Origin: Oscillatoriales cyanobacterium CG2_30_40_61
Lineage (GTDB): Bacteria; Cyanobacteriota; Cyanobacteriia; Cyanobacteriales; Microcoleaceae
Assembly: GCA_001873365.1 (NCBI GenBank)
Contig: MNYZ01000013.1
Span: forward strand, 1 to 46,547
Length of the DNA: 46,547 bases
Reading direction: 5' to 3'
Position numbers and translations under genes: made by a program. A model generated the notes under the pieces. The model searched no databases and was not told the DNA's origin. It worked only from the letters and a program-made list of their open reading frames with translations. Positions 9,134-17,803 of this stretch are shown here, piece after piece (the stretch's first letter is position 1; each line of letters starts with the position of its first letter).

Positions 9134-10723
9134 ATGACTATTTCGATTGATTTTGGAACCAGTAATACAGTGATTTCTCGTTGGAATTCGGCGACAGAGA
9201 AACCGGAAACCTTAAAACTGCCTAACTTATCCGAAATTTCCAGCCAAAATCCGCCCCTAATTCCGAGTTTAGTTTATCTAAAAGATGGAATTAAACCCGA
9301 AATTTTATTAGGTCAGCAAGTAAGGGATGGAGGATATGATATTAGTAACGATCCTCGATTTTTCAGGAATTTTAAACGGGGAATTGGGAGTAATATTCAG
9401 GGATTTTTACCCGAAATTGATGGTCAGATTATTAGCTTTGAACGAGTAGGAGAGTTATTTTTAATCGAAATTGTCAATGCTATTCGTCAAATCCCCATAG
9501 AGGTTGATTCCTTAGTTTTTACGGTTCCCGTTGATAGCTTTGAATCCTATCGTCATTGGTTAGGAAAAGTTGCTGAATCCCTGAATGTAGCACAGGTAAA
9601 ACTATTAGATGAACCCACGGCGGCGGCCCTAGGGTATGGATTAGCTGATCAGGAGCTTTTATTGGTAATTGATTTAGGCGGAGGAACCCTAGATCTGTCC
9701 CTAGTTCGTTTAGAAACCAATAGTAATAAAAAACCGTTAGGATTTATTTTAAAATGGGGGCAAAAATCCTTTGCAGAATCATCAGGACAACGGGTACAAA
9801 CTGCTAGAGTTTTAGCCAAAGCCGGGCAAAATTTAGGCGGTTCTGATATTGATTATTGGTTATTAGATTATTTTGCTAAAACCCAAGGTTTACCCAAAAC
9901 TTCCCTAACAACTCGTTTAGCTGAACGTTTAAAAATTCAATTATCTGTACAGACCCAAGCAACGGAAGTTTATTTTGATGACCAAACCTTAGAAACCTAT
10001 GAATTAACCTTAACCCGTAATCAGTTTGAAAGTATTTTGACCAACGCTAATTTTTTTCAAACCTTAGATGATTCTATTGGGAAAGTCTTCCAACAAGCTC
10101 GCCGTCAAGGAATTGAAGTTTCTGATATTAATGCTGTTTTATTAGTAGGAGGAAGTGCCCAAATTCCATCGGTACAAACTTGGATTCAGCAGTATTTTGA
10201 TAGTGATAAAATTCGCTGCGAAAAACCCTTTGAGGCGATTTCCCATGGAGCTTTACAACTAAATCAAGGAACAAAAATAGAAGATTTTTTATATCATAGT
10301 TATGGGGTTCGCTATTGGAATCGTCAGGATAATTGCCATAGTTGGCATTCAATTATAAGATCAGGTCAACCCTATCCGATGACAAATCCCGTAGAATTAT
10401 TGTTAGGTGCATCTTTAGAAAATCAACCCAGTATTGAGTTAATTTTAGGAGAATTGGGGGATGAAACTGGGGGAACAGAGGTGTATTTTGATGGCGATCG
10501 CTTAGTCACTCGTCGTTTAGATCAAAGCCAAATTGTTCAATCTTTGAATGATACTCTAGGCGGTCGAACTATTGCTCAATTAACCCCCCCCGGAAACCCC
10601 GGAAGTGATCGAATTAAGGTGTTATTTCAAGTGGATGAAAAACGATTTTTAAGAATCACAGTTGAAGATTTATTAACCGATCAACTGCTTTTAGATAATC
10701 AAATTGTTGTTCAGTTAAGTTAA
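9134..10723 (+). CDS. Hsp70-family (DnaK-like) protein
   Basis: A 529-residue divergent Hsp70. The nucleotide-binding domain is readable: phosphate-1 SIDFGTSNTVIS (residues 3-14), connect-1 LDEPTAAALGYG (about 158-169), phosphate-2 VIDLGGGTLDLSLV (about 175-188) and adenosine motif LLVGGSAQIPSVQ (about 336-348). The C-terminal part (about 390-529) is shorter than a standard DnaK substrate domain and lacks an obvious lid helix and EEVD-like tail, so this is a specialised paralogue and not the housekeeping DnaK. Cyanobacteria often carry several such proteins. A 57-nt gap to the MCE gene suggests co-transcription. The client is unknown. Confidence 0.9.
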   Translation: MTISIDFGTSNTVISRWNSATEKPETLKLPNLSEISSQNPPLIPSLVYLKDGIKPEILLGQQVRDGGYDISNDPRFFRNFKRGIGSNIQGFLPEIDGQIISFERVGELFLIEIVNAIRQIPIEVDSLVFTVPVDSFESYRHWLGKVAESLNVAQVKLLDEPTAAALGYGLADQELLLVIDLGGGTLDLSLVRLETNSNKKPLGFILKWGQKSFAESSGQRVQTARVLAKAGQNLGGSDIDYWLLDYFAKTQGLPKTSLTTRLAERLKIQLSVQTQATEVYFDDQTLETYELTLTRNQFESILTNANFFQTLDDSIGKVFQQARRQGIEVSDINAVLLVGGSAQIPSVQTWIQQYFDSDKIRCEKPFEAISHGALQLNQGTKIEDFLYHSYGVRYWNRQDNCHSWHSIIRSGQPYPMTNPVELLLGASLENQPSIELILGELGDETGGTEVYFDGDRLVTRRLDQSQIVQSLNDTLGGRTIAQLTPPGNPGSDRIKVLFQVDEKRFLRITVEDLLTDQLLLDNQIVVQLS

Positions 10724-10780
10724 AGGGAAATACCAGATTAATTATGTTAAAAGTTCACCTTGATTTTGAGAGAAAAAAGT

Positions 10781-12184
10781 ATGCGATCGCGAGCAATTCG
10801 AGAAGGTTCCGTTGGGTTATTAATTTTGTTAGGGTTAGGTTTGCTGGGAGCCGTAATTTTATGGCTAAAAAATATTAGTTTAGGAAGTCGTAGTTACACG
10901 GTGATCGCACAATTTCCCGATGCCTCTGCCTTACAAATCGGAACCGTGGTCAGATATCGAGGGGTTAAGGTGGGTCGAGTAATTCAACTGAACGCCTCCT
11001 TAAATTCCGTTGATGCCATTTTAGAAATTACACCCAGTAGCTTTATTATTCCTCGGAATGTCATCATTCAATCTAACCAAATTGGTCTATTAAATGAAGG
11101 ATATATTGATATTATTCCCAAGGGAAATTTTTCCCTAAGCTTTAAAGATTCCGATCCCTTGAGTCCCGATTGTCCTGAAGTAATTTTGTGTAATAATACA
11201 AGAATTTCTGGAGAAATTGGGATTGATGTAATGAAACTGATTGGGAGTTTATATCAATTTTCAGAAATCTATGGCAATCCCGAATTATTTGCTAACCTAA
11301 ATACCGCAGCTAAAACCAGTGCAAATGCTGCTCAAGAAGCCGTAAAATTAAGTGGAGAAATATCAAATTTTTTAGCAGTTACTCAGTCAGAAATTGAACA
11401 ATTAAATACATCAGTAGGAACAGGAATTGGCGGTTTAAATCAATCAGTTAGTCAAGGAGTTAATGCTTTAACTTCAGAAATGACTAATCTTTCAACTTTT
11501 GTTCAAAGAGATACAAAAGAAGTTGCTCAAGCTACGGTTAATTCTGCAAATTCTGTCAGTCTGGCGGCGAATCAAGTCAGTGCTCTTAGTAATCAATTTA
11601 GTGGATTATTAGCCAATAATCGCTCTAGTTTGGTTTCCACTTTAGAAAATATCAATCAAACTACAAAAGAATTGAGTGTTTTAGTGGGAACTCTCACCCC
11701 GATCATGACTCAGTTAGAACAGGCTAATATTATTGAAAACCTGCAAACCGCCTCAGTCAATGCCGAAGCCGCCTCAGCCAACCTCAGAGATTTATCAAAA
11801 GGAGTAAGTGATCCTGAAAATTTAACCCTAATTCAAGAAACTTTAAATTCTAGCCGGAATACCTTACAAACCCTGGAAAAAATTAGTGCAGATTTGAACA
11901 AATTAACCGGGGATGAACAATTGCAAAATAGCATCAAAAACCTAATTAATGGTTTAGGAAGATTATTCAACTCAACCCAACGTTTAGAACGACAAAGATC
12001 AATGTCTGAAAAATTAGAACCCCTGGCCGAAGCCGTTGAAAAAACTCAGGTTACATTATCCAATCTCAAACAGCAAGACCTTGCCGCCAATCAAAAGGTA
12101 TATCAACTGATGAATTCTGCCACGGGTTATTCAATTAATCAAAATCAAAATTTTGTTTTTAAACCCCAATTTAGCCAGGAATAG
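10781..12184 (+). CDS. MCE/MlaD-domain lipid-transport protein
   Basis: Homologue of MlaD and plastid TGD2, substrate-binding subunits of lipid ABC transporters. I chose the ATG at 10781 (MRSRAIREGSVGLL), 467 residues; a TTG seven codons upstream (10760) is possible but less typical. One transmembrane helix (about 11-32, GLLILLGLGLLGAVILWL) anchors it in the membrane. The MCE domain follows (about 40-120, VIAQFPDASALQIGTVVRYRG...VGRV). The remaining 300 residues are Asn/Ser/Gln-rich helices (NSANSVSLAANQ, SANLRDLSKG) likely to form the periplasmic needle or coiled coil. The permease and ATPase partners are not in the window, which is usual in cyanobacteria. The role in lipid movement between membranes is inferred from the family. 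Confidence 0.9.
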   Translation: MRSRAIREGSVGLLILLGLGLLGAVILWLKNISLGSRSYTVIAQFPDASALQIGTVVRYRGVKVGRVIQLNASLNSVDAILEITPSSFIIPRNVIIQSNQIGLLNEGYIDIIPKGNFSLSFKDSDPLSPDCPEVILCNNTRISGEIGIDVMKLIGSLYQFSEIYGNPELFANLNTAAKTSANAAQEAVKLSGEISNFLAVTQSEIEQLNTSVGTGIGGLNQSVSQGVNALTSEMTNLSTFVQRDTKEVAQATVNSANSVSLAANQVSALSNQFSGLLANNRSSLVSTLENINQTTKELSVLVGTLTPIMTQLEQANIIENLQTASVNAEAASANLRDLSKGVSDPENLTLIQETLNSSRNTLQTLEKISADLNKLTGDEQLQNSIKNLINGLGRLFNSTQRLERQRSMSEKLEPLAEAVEKTQVTLSNLKQQDLAANQKVYQLMNSATGYSINQNQNFVFKPQFSQE

Positions 12185-12324
12185 CGCTAAAAACCCGGGT
12201 CAGGTTGGTTTTAGCAAGTTTGTGTTATCTTAACCACGAAGGAACCGTGGGGTTAATCAGGGAATTCCATACCCATCTAAATCAGAGTCCGATTAAGCCA
12301 GCCTCATTTTGAAAAATTGGGCCT

Positions 12325-12351
12325 AAAGCCCCGTCCTTCGAGGACGGCTTT
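12325..12351 (+). terminator. Strong GC hairpin between MCE and DUF6930 genes
   Basis: CCGTCCT-TCG-AGGACGG (12331-12347) with outer AAAG/CTTT pairing and a two-base bulge, followed by TATATT. It fits a weak intrinsic terminator for the MCE gene. The same shape is found at the right end of cyanobacterial IS200/IS605 elements, so it may be a relic. The rest of the 275-bp gap holds a second hairpin (TTAACCACG...CGTGGGGTTAA, about 12231-12257) and no convincing gene. Confidence 0.5.
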
Positions 12352-12459
12352 ATATTAGAATGTAGAGAAAGTATTGGATTACAAGATGGCGAGTTCAAGC
12401 TATTCGTTGTGCGGCACCATCGAAACTGGTGAAACTACCCCAAGATTAAGATTAATTTG

Positions 12460-14112
12460 ATGGCAACTCTCAATCACTCAACCGTTCGTAGGCTCAAAAA
12501 TTTACCTCAAATTCCCAGTGTGTGGGAAGGAGATCGGCGGCCAATGGCGACCGATAGCCATTCTAATATCGATACAGACTCTGAAGCCACGGGCGAATGT
12601 ATTATCTGGGTAGATGGTTCTCAGGGGATGGTGCGAGCAATGGATATGGTGGCACCCGATATGGGGCCAGAAGCAATTGTTCGGACACTACTTAGGGCCA
12701 TCGAACATCCCCAAAGTCCGGCACCCGTAGCCCGTCCCCAAAAAATAGTGGTCAAAGACCGCGAAATTCAATTTTTCCTGCGGGGGATTCTCCAAGATTT
12801 AGAAATAGTCATTGAATATGTCCCAGATTTACCTCTAATTGATGAAATTTTTCGAGGGTTACAGGAAGTGGCCCAAAGCCGTCCCCCCCAACTCCCGGCC
12901 CAATATGCGGAAGTGGTCACCCAAAAAGCCTATCAAATTTGGCAAGATGCTCCTTGGGAACATTTAGGCGATCATCAGATTATTGCGGTGGAATTAAATC
13001 TATTTGGAATTAATACTTTATATATTTCCACCCTGGGGAAACTGGGGATGGATTATGGAGTATTGTTATATCGTTCTTTGGACTCGTTAAGACGGTTTCG
13101 AGAAAGAATTGTTCGCAATAAATCCTATGAAAATTTAGAGGAAGCATTTTTAACTCAAGATTGTTTATTTGTTACCTTTGATCGCACCGATGGTTTTGAT
13201 GAGGACGAGGATGAAGATGATGATGATTTTGTCAGTATCACCAGTTTATCTAGCTCAGAAATTGAACCGAATTTTGGCAATCTTCACCCCTTAGAAGGGT
13301 TACGTTCAATTTTGTATGATGAAGAAGCGGCGATTGTTTTAATTGCTTTGGAAGCCTTCCATCGGTTTTTACGGGATCATCGTCAAAAATTAGCTAAATA
13401 TCAATTCCCCAGTCTTAACCGTAAGTATCGGATTCCAGTTGATTTACCCGATGGCGAGAAAAAACAAGTGTCGGTGAAGGTAGAAACTTTACCCGATATT
13501 GCTGATGAGTTGGCGTCAATGGTAGCAGACGATGACTCGGACGATGATGACGAAATGGAAGTTGATGTTCCTCGGTTACGGGATGATTTAGTCCCGCCTA
13601 AGTCCTTCTTGAGTTTGGGGGTTGTCCCTTGGGAAACGACTAAATATTTGCGCAGTAATACCCAATTTCATCAAGCCGCAGAAACAGAAATTACAGAGGT
13701 CGGAGATGGTTTACCCGTGGTTGTAATTCAAACCACTAAACCGAAAGCTGAAATATTAATTCGTAGTTTACAAGAGGCGGGAGGACTGGAAGGAATTTGT
13801 TTTAATCCGGGCGAAGATCCGAGTCGGGGATGCAATTATGACTTGGGAATTCTGAAAACAGAAGATGGAGATTTACATTTATTTGGAGAGTTTATGGAAG
13901 ATGATCCGGTTCATCAAGAAGCACGAAAAAAATGGGAACAGCGCTGTAAAAAAACCAAGGGTTGGTGTGGTTTAATTATTGCTATGGGATTAACGGGAGC
14001 TTCCCGAGGTCAACCACAATTTAAGGATATGATGGCTTTATTAGAAGTTCGTTTTATTCCTTCGGAAGATTTAGATTTAGGACGATTACAGTTAATTCCT
14101 GTAGAGTTTTAA
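12460..14112 (+). CDS. Cyanobacterial DUF6930-type protein
   Basis: A 550-residue soluble protein with no catalytic motif that I recognise. The start is set at the ATG at 12460, since TTG just before it is in frame but redundant. N-terminal segment VWEGDRRPM (about 20-28) precedes a region CIIWVDGSQGMVRAMDMVAPDMGPEAIVRTLLRAIE typical of the cyanobacterial family. Two acidic linkers (about 247-256, EDEDEDDDDF; about 360-370, DDDSDDDDEMEVD) divide the protein into three blocks. The C-terminal block (FNPGEDPSRGCNYDLGILKT, KKWEQRCKKTKGWCG) is well conserved in my memory of the family. The function is unknown; the name is by recall, not by search. Confidence 0.6.
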   Translation: MATLNHSTVRRLKNLPQIPSVWEGDRRPMATDSHSNIDTDSEATGECIIWVDGSQGMVRAMDMVAPDMGPEAIVRTLLRAIEHPQSPAPVARPQKIVVKDREIQFFLRGILQDLEIVIEYVPDLPLIDEIFRGLQEVAQSRPPQLPAQYAEVVTQKAYQIWQDAPWEHLGDHQIIAVELNLFGINTLYISTLGKLGMDYGVLLYRSLDSLRRFRERIVRNKSYENLEEAFLTQDCLFVTFDRTDGFDEDEDEDDDDFVSITSLSSSEIEPNFGNLHPLEGLRSILYDEEAAIVLIALEAFHRFLRDHRQKLAKYQFPSLNRKYRIPVDLPDGEKKQVSVKVETLPDIADELASMVADDDSDDDDEMEVDVPRLRDDLVPPKSFLSLGVVPWETTKYLRSNTQFHQAAETEITEVGDGLPVVVIQTTKPKAEILIRSLQEAGGLEGICFNPGEDPSRGCNYDLGILKTEDGDLHLFGEFMEDDPVHQEARKKWEQRCKKTKGWCGLIIAMGLTGASRGQPQFKDMMALLEVRFIPSEDLDLGRLQLIPVEF

Positions 14113-14136
14113 AATCCCCCTAGCCCCGGCTTCAAT

Positions 14137-14186
14137 GGCTGTTTCATTTTAGCTTTTTTCTTGAAATTAAACAGCCCTAATTTTTT
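14137..14186 (+). terminator. Intrinsic terminator after the DUF6930 gene
   Basis: GGCTGTTTCATTT (14137-14149) pairs with AAATTAAACAGCC (14164-14176) with one mismatch, followed by CTAATTTTTT. It lies 24 bp after the stop codon. Confidence 0.75.
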
Positions 14187-14296
14187 ATATAGCGCTACGA
14201 TGAGCGGGAACAGGGAACACCGGATCACCGGAACAGTAAGGAGTGAAAGGGTTTCAGGATTCAGAAATGTCCTAACCATAGCGCGTAGCGCTATAT
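14187..14296. repeat. 110-bp MITE-like element with 13-bp inverted ends
   Basis: ATATAGCGCTACG (14187-14199) is an exact inverted copy of 14284-14296. Inside is CAGGGAACACCGGATCACCG, related to a segment near 17711-17733. No open frame. It looks like a small non-autonomous element or palindromic repeat between the DUF6930 terminator and the Uma2 gene end. Confidence 0.65.
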
Positions 14297-14314
14297 TGGC
14301 GAGAATTGATCGAG

Positions 14315-14899
14315 TTAAGAATTGATAAAATCAATGTTTTCATAAAGATCAGCGATTAATATTTGCAGTTCAAGAGTATTTAAAGATAGAGTAATATTAG
14401 GATGATCATATTCTGAAAATATCCATTGATTTGCACCAGTTTTAATATAATGTTCAATATGAACACGAGATTGATCAATTAACAAATATTCTTGAAAAGT
14501 GGGAATAGTTCGATAGAAGGCAAATTTTTCGCTGCGGTCATAATTTTGGGTTGATTTTGATAGAACTTCCGCAATAAAACAAGGATTAATAACTGTATCT
14601 TTTCGTCCAGTTTGCAGTTCTATGGGCTTTTTTAGTACCATAATATCAGGATAGGTATAGATGTTAATAGTTGGAATCCACAGCCGTTGATCTGCGATAA
14701 AAATACGATAAGGTTGACCTCTTAAAGCAAATTTGAGAAAAGCGTTGAGGTTTCCTGCAATTTCGTTATGATCAGGTGTTCCACCAGTCATAGGAATAAT
14801 TTCTCCATGGCGATATTCGTTACGAGTTTCACAGACAATTTCTAATTCTAGGTATTCTTCAGGAGTATAGGTTTTGATTTCAGTTTCAGCCGTGATCAT
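14315..14899 (-). CDS. Uma2-family (DUF820) PD-(D/E)XK nuclease-like protein
   Basis: A 194-residue protein of the Uma2/DUF820 family, abundant and multicopy in cyanobacteria. The restriction-endonuclease-like core is readable: YTPEEYLELE at the N-terminus, EYRHGEIIPMTGGTPDH (about 27-43), YPDIMVL (about 82-88, the conserved Asp) and CFIAEVLSKST (about 106-116, the Glu of the core), then DRSEKFAFYRTIPTFQEYLLI. Activity has rarely been shown, so 'nuclease' is from fold similarity. It is a single gene, with a 367-bp gap upstream. Confidence 0.9.
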   Translation of the reverse strand: MITAETEIKTYTPEEYLELEIVCETRNEYRHGEIIPMTGGTPDHNEIAGNLNAFLKFALRGQPYRIFIADQRLWIPTINIYTYPDIMVLKKPIELQTGRKDTVINPCFIAEVLSKSTQNYDRSEKFAFYRTIPTFQEYLLIDQSRVHIEHYIKTGANQWIFSEYDHPNITLSLNTLELQILIADLYENIDFINS

Positions 14900-15266
14900 G
14901 GGTTAACTCCTAATTATTTAAGTTGCTGATTCAGCTAAAAATTTACTGTTAAAGGATTTCAGATTAGCATTTTATCTAAATTCTAGCATTTTTGATAATT
15001 TCTTGAATACCTGCTACCAATACAAAGAGCAATCTGATTTGATTCCTGTTGATAATTTCCTAATTAAAGGTAATTTGATAATAGGTAATATCCCTAGAGG
15101 AAATGGGCTTTTAGTTAGGGAATCAAGGTCTGAAATTATGACAACGGATTTAAACAGGCTGTAGTTATTCTAACTTGACTTAATTTGGCGTTTCCCTTAA
15201 TATCAGTGACAATACATTTCACCCTGTATCAAAGAATTTCCAATCATCACCCCAATAAATAAAGCC
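14900..15266. other. Intergenic stretch, no gene seen
   Basis: AT-rich, divergent upstream region of the Uma2 gene and the coiled-coil gene. I see no open frame with coding character, no tRNA shape and no strong hairpin. Confidence 0.6.
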
Positions 15267-16661
15267 ATGTCTGAAGCCGATCTCCCCACTCCTGAATCAT
15301 TGGATCAGCCTACTGAAGCCTCCCTATCCCCCGATCTTCCCCCGGATCAGGACTGGGAGACAGTCAACTTTCCCAACGCTATCCCCCTTGAGGAATTATT
15401 GACCCAGTTCGTGACGGAGTTAGAACAAGCCCAAACCCAGTCTAAACCGGAGGAGTTGGTAATTTCAGAGGAGATATTCGTTCAGGGTTCCCAGGGGAAT
15501 GAAATGGCCAGTGCTTCCCTGATGTCAGTAGAAGGAGAGGGGGAAGAAAATCCGGTAAAAGTGGTGCAAATTCTCCATGAATGTAACCGAGATTTAATTA
15601 ATCGAGTCACTGAATTAGAAGCAGAATTAGATGAAAGTCGGCAAAATCGACAGGATCAACAAACACAATTATTGCAACATACCCAAGAATTAGGGGCGAC
15701 CCAAGATCAAGTTAAACGACTATTTAAAAAGTTAGAAATTGCTAATCAAGTCATTCGACAACAACAGGTTTTAGTCGAAACCCTAACCCAACAATGGGAA
15801 GTAACCCAAACTCGACTCGCCCAAATGGAACGGGATACCGCCTTAACTCAACAGCGCTATAATGAACAGTTCCATGAGTTAGTTCAATTTCAAAATAGTA
15901 ATCGAGAATTGCGATCGCGGCTCCATCGTCAACAACGCCAAACCCTTCAATTTAAAGTTGCTTTAGAACGATGTTTAGAAAATAAACTTCTAATTGAAAC
16001 CGGAAAACCCACCCGAGAAAACCTATCGATTAGGGAGGAACAATCCCTATCCCCCTCGTCTCCTTTACTAACCCCAAAAGCACCTCCTGTACAACCCTGG
16101 TCAGAGCCTTTAAATCCCCATCATCACCCGATCAATTTAATTGAGGATGGAGTAAATTCCTCGACGGATTCTGATACCCTATCTTCAGAATTAGAGCCGG
16201 ATTTATCTCTATCTCAAGGGTTAGAATCCTTCAGATCACATCTCAATTCCGATCCTATTTTTACCCCACCCATAGAGTTAACAGCCTCCGGGGATCATCT
16301 TCCCGTAGAAGAATTGCCTCAACCTCGATTTTTAGAAGGAGAATTAGAAAGAATTCGCCTAGAATATGCCTCTTTTATTTCAGAAGATGCGGATCTATTT
16401 TCGCTCAAACCGATATCTGAAGATACAACCCTTCAACCCCCATCGACAAAATCAATCGGTGGACAATCATTTAATTTAAGTAGCGGAAAATCTGAAACTG
16501 CGAGTGCTATAGCAGTACAAGAACCTGATCAGAAAGAAAATAGTGCTAATTGGCCAGCCCCCCTAGTTTATCCTCAACGGCGTAAAAAATTAGAGTCTTT
16601 AGCATCGATTGATTTACCCTCTTTTCCAAAAGAAAATCCTTTTTTAACCGAGGAGTTTTAA
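15267..16661 (+). CDS. Coiled-coil protein of unknown function
   Basis: A 464-residue hydrophilic protein. The N-terminus (1-105) is acidic and Pro/Ser/Glu-rich. Residues about 105-235 form a long coiled coil (ILHECNRDLINRVTELEAEL, QVIRQQQVLVETLTQQWEVT, RSRLHRQQRQTLQFKVALER), and the C-terminal half is disordered Ser/Pro-rich sequence ending in KENPFLTEEF. No membrane segment or catalytic motif. The pattern matches a cyanobacterial conserved protein with a short conserved coiled-coil core and variable tails. It could be a scaffold or cytoskeletal-type protein, but there is no direct evidence. Confidence 0.7.
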   Translation: MSEADLPTPESLDQPTEASLSPDLPPDQDWETVNFPNAIPLEELLTQFVTELEQAQTQSKPEELVISEEIFVQGSQGNEMASASLMSVEGEGEENPVKVVQILHECNRDLINRVTELEAELDESRQNRQDQQTQLLQHTQELGATQDQVKRLFKKLEIANQVIRQQQVLVETLTQQWEVTQTRLAQMERDTALTQQRYNEQFHELVQFQNSNRELRSRLHRQQRQTLQFKVALERCLENKLLIETGKPTRENLSIREEQSLSPSSPLLTPKAPPVQPWSEPLNPHHHPINLIEDGVNSSTDSDTLSSELEPDLSLSQGLESFRSHLNSDPIFTPPIELTASGDHLPVEELPQPRFLEGELERIRLEYASFISEDADLFSLKPISEDTTLQPPSTKSIGGQSFNLSSGKSETASAIAVQEPDQKENSANWPAPLVYPQRRKKLESLASIDLPSFPKENPFLTEEF

Positions 16662-16675
16662 CTTAATCAACCTAA

Positions 16676-16780
16676 TCAGAAGCACAGCAATATTTAGAGA
16701 ATTATTTAGAAATTCTACTGACGGCTCAAGATGCTGCTATAATTCGGCACATACTGGATCAAATGAGCCAGAATATTTAA
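16676..16780 (+). pseudogene. Possible remnant reading frame (34 codons, no start)
   Basis: An open stretch without a start codon, bounded by stops, reading SEAQQYLENYLEILLTAQDA then AIIRHILDQMSQNI. Its composition is protein-like and helical, unlike the surrounding spacer. It could be the tail of a deleted gene or a frameshifted extension of the previous protein. Weak evidence. Confidence 0.3.
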
Positions 16781-16890
16781 CAGTTTGAGAAGTCTCTATC
16801 TAAAGGAACCTAAATAGGGGTAAAACAGACCTATAGTATGGGACAACAACAAAACTGTGTTACTCAATTTAACTGGTGAGGAAGGAACAA

Positions 16891-17532
16891 ATGAACTTAA
16901 AATCAGGACGTTGGTTACGGAGTATTCGTAACCCCTATCAATTTTTTACTCAGGGTCTATCTAAATATATATCCTTGGGGTTAGCAATAGTATTGGGATT
17001 AACAATTAGTTTGGGAATATTTGCTCAACCGTCCCCGGCTATTGATGAATTAAGATTGATTTATGGCCCAGCAAATATATCCTTAGCAACTGCTGATTTA
17101 CAGACCTTTGCTCAAACGGGAGAACAGTCTAATCAACTTCGTTCTATGATTACCTTAGCGAAACTAACTCCCGCTCAGGTTGAACAATTCCAGAAAGCAC
17201 TGAATTTCTCTGTCAAAATTCCTAATAATGTTGTTAATGATCTGCTAGATTCTACCTATGGCAGATTATTGGTAGGAGCTTTTAATCAATTTGTTTCTAC
17301 GGGAAGTACGGTTGATCTAGCGGTTGATAAGGTGATTACTGCTTTACGTGAATCCGCCCGGGATGGTCAACTTTCAATCTTGGAATTGCTCCTCAGCTAC
17401 CGAGGAATTACCGCAATTACGGTTAATGTCCAAGATGTGATCAATCTCTACAATGATGTTTATGCTTTAGGAGATCAAGCGATCGCTTTCCTCAAAGCTC
17501 AACCGGCTGTTCAAGAGCGGCTTTGCAAATAA
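16891..17532 (+). CDS. Exported DUF1400-domain protein
   Basis: 213 residues from the ATG at 16891, which follows a good SD (GAGGAAGGA); an upstream in-frame GTG at 16876 would overlap that SD. A hydrophobic signal segment (about 27-47, YISLGLAIVLGLTISLGIFA) ends in AQPSPA, a likely signal-peptidase site, so the protein is periplasmic or thylakoid-lumenal. The mature part (LRLIYGPANISLATADLQTF, TFAQTGEQSNQLRSMITLAK, and a C-terminal VNVQDVINLY) matches DUF1400, a cyanobacterial domain that is often fused to an alpha/beta hydrolase. Here the hydrolase is absent, so it is a stand-alone form. An intrinsic terminator follows. Confidence 0.8.
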   Translation: MNLKSGRWLRSIRNPYQFFTQGLSKYISLGLAIVLGLTISLGIFAQPSPAIDELRLIYGPANISLATADLQTFAQTGEQSNQLRSMITLAKLTPAQVEQFQKALNFSVKIPNNVVNDLLDSTYGRLLVGAFNQFVSTGSTVDLAVDKVITALRESARDGQLSILELLLSYRGITAITVNVQDVINLYNDVYALGDQAIAFLKAQPAVQERLCK

Positions 17533-17557
17533 TTAAACCTTTAATTTTTTGAACCCT

Positions 17558-17595
17558 AAAAAGGAGTTTTGACAATATAGTTGAAACTCCTTTTT
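17558..17595 (+). terminator. Intrinsic terminator after the DUF1400 gene
   Basis: AAAAAGGAGTTT and AAACTCCTTTTT form a strong stem ending in a T run, 26 bp after the stop. Confidence 0.85.
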
Positions 17596-17598
17596 ATC

Positions 17599-17700
17599 AG
17601 GACTTACGCACAAGACCAAAGAAACCGGGTTTCTGGCGGTGATTTTGCAGATCAAATCGAGACTTATCGTTCACCAAACCCGGTTTGGTGCGTAAGTCCT
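17599..17700. repeat. 102-bp MITE-like element with 13-bp inverted ends
   Basis: AGGACTTACGCAC (17599-17611) is an exact inverted copy of 17688-17700. The inside carries GAAACCGGGTTTCT and CCAAACCCGGTTTGG, motifs that also occur near 36210-36312. No open frame. The ends resemble dispersed cyanobacterial repeat or IS termini (recall only). Confidence 0.75.
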
Positions 17701-17739
17701 ATTTATTTTAAGGGAACACCGGAACAGGGAACAGCGAAT

Positions 17740-17803
17740 GGGTAATGGGTAATGGGTAATGGGTAATGGGTAATAAACTGATAACTGATGACTGATGACT
17801 GAT
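17740..17803. repeat. Tandem GGGTAAT heptamers and ACTGAT(A/G) repeats
   Basis: Five perfect copies of the 7-mer GGGTAAT (17740-17774) run into repeats of ACTGATAACTGATGACTGAT (17777-17803). The array ends at the stop of the SRPBCC gene. Heptamer arrays like this are common in filamentous cyanobacteria and vary in copy number. Confidence 0.9.
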
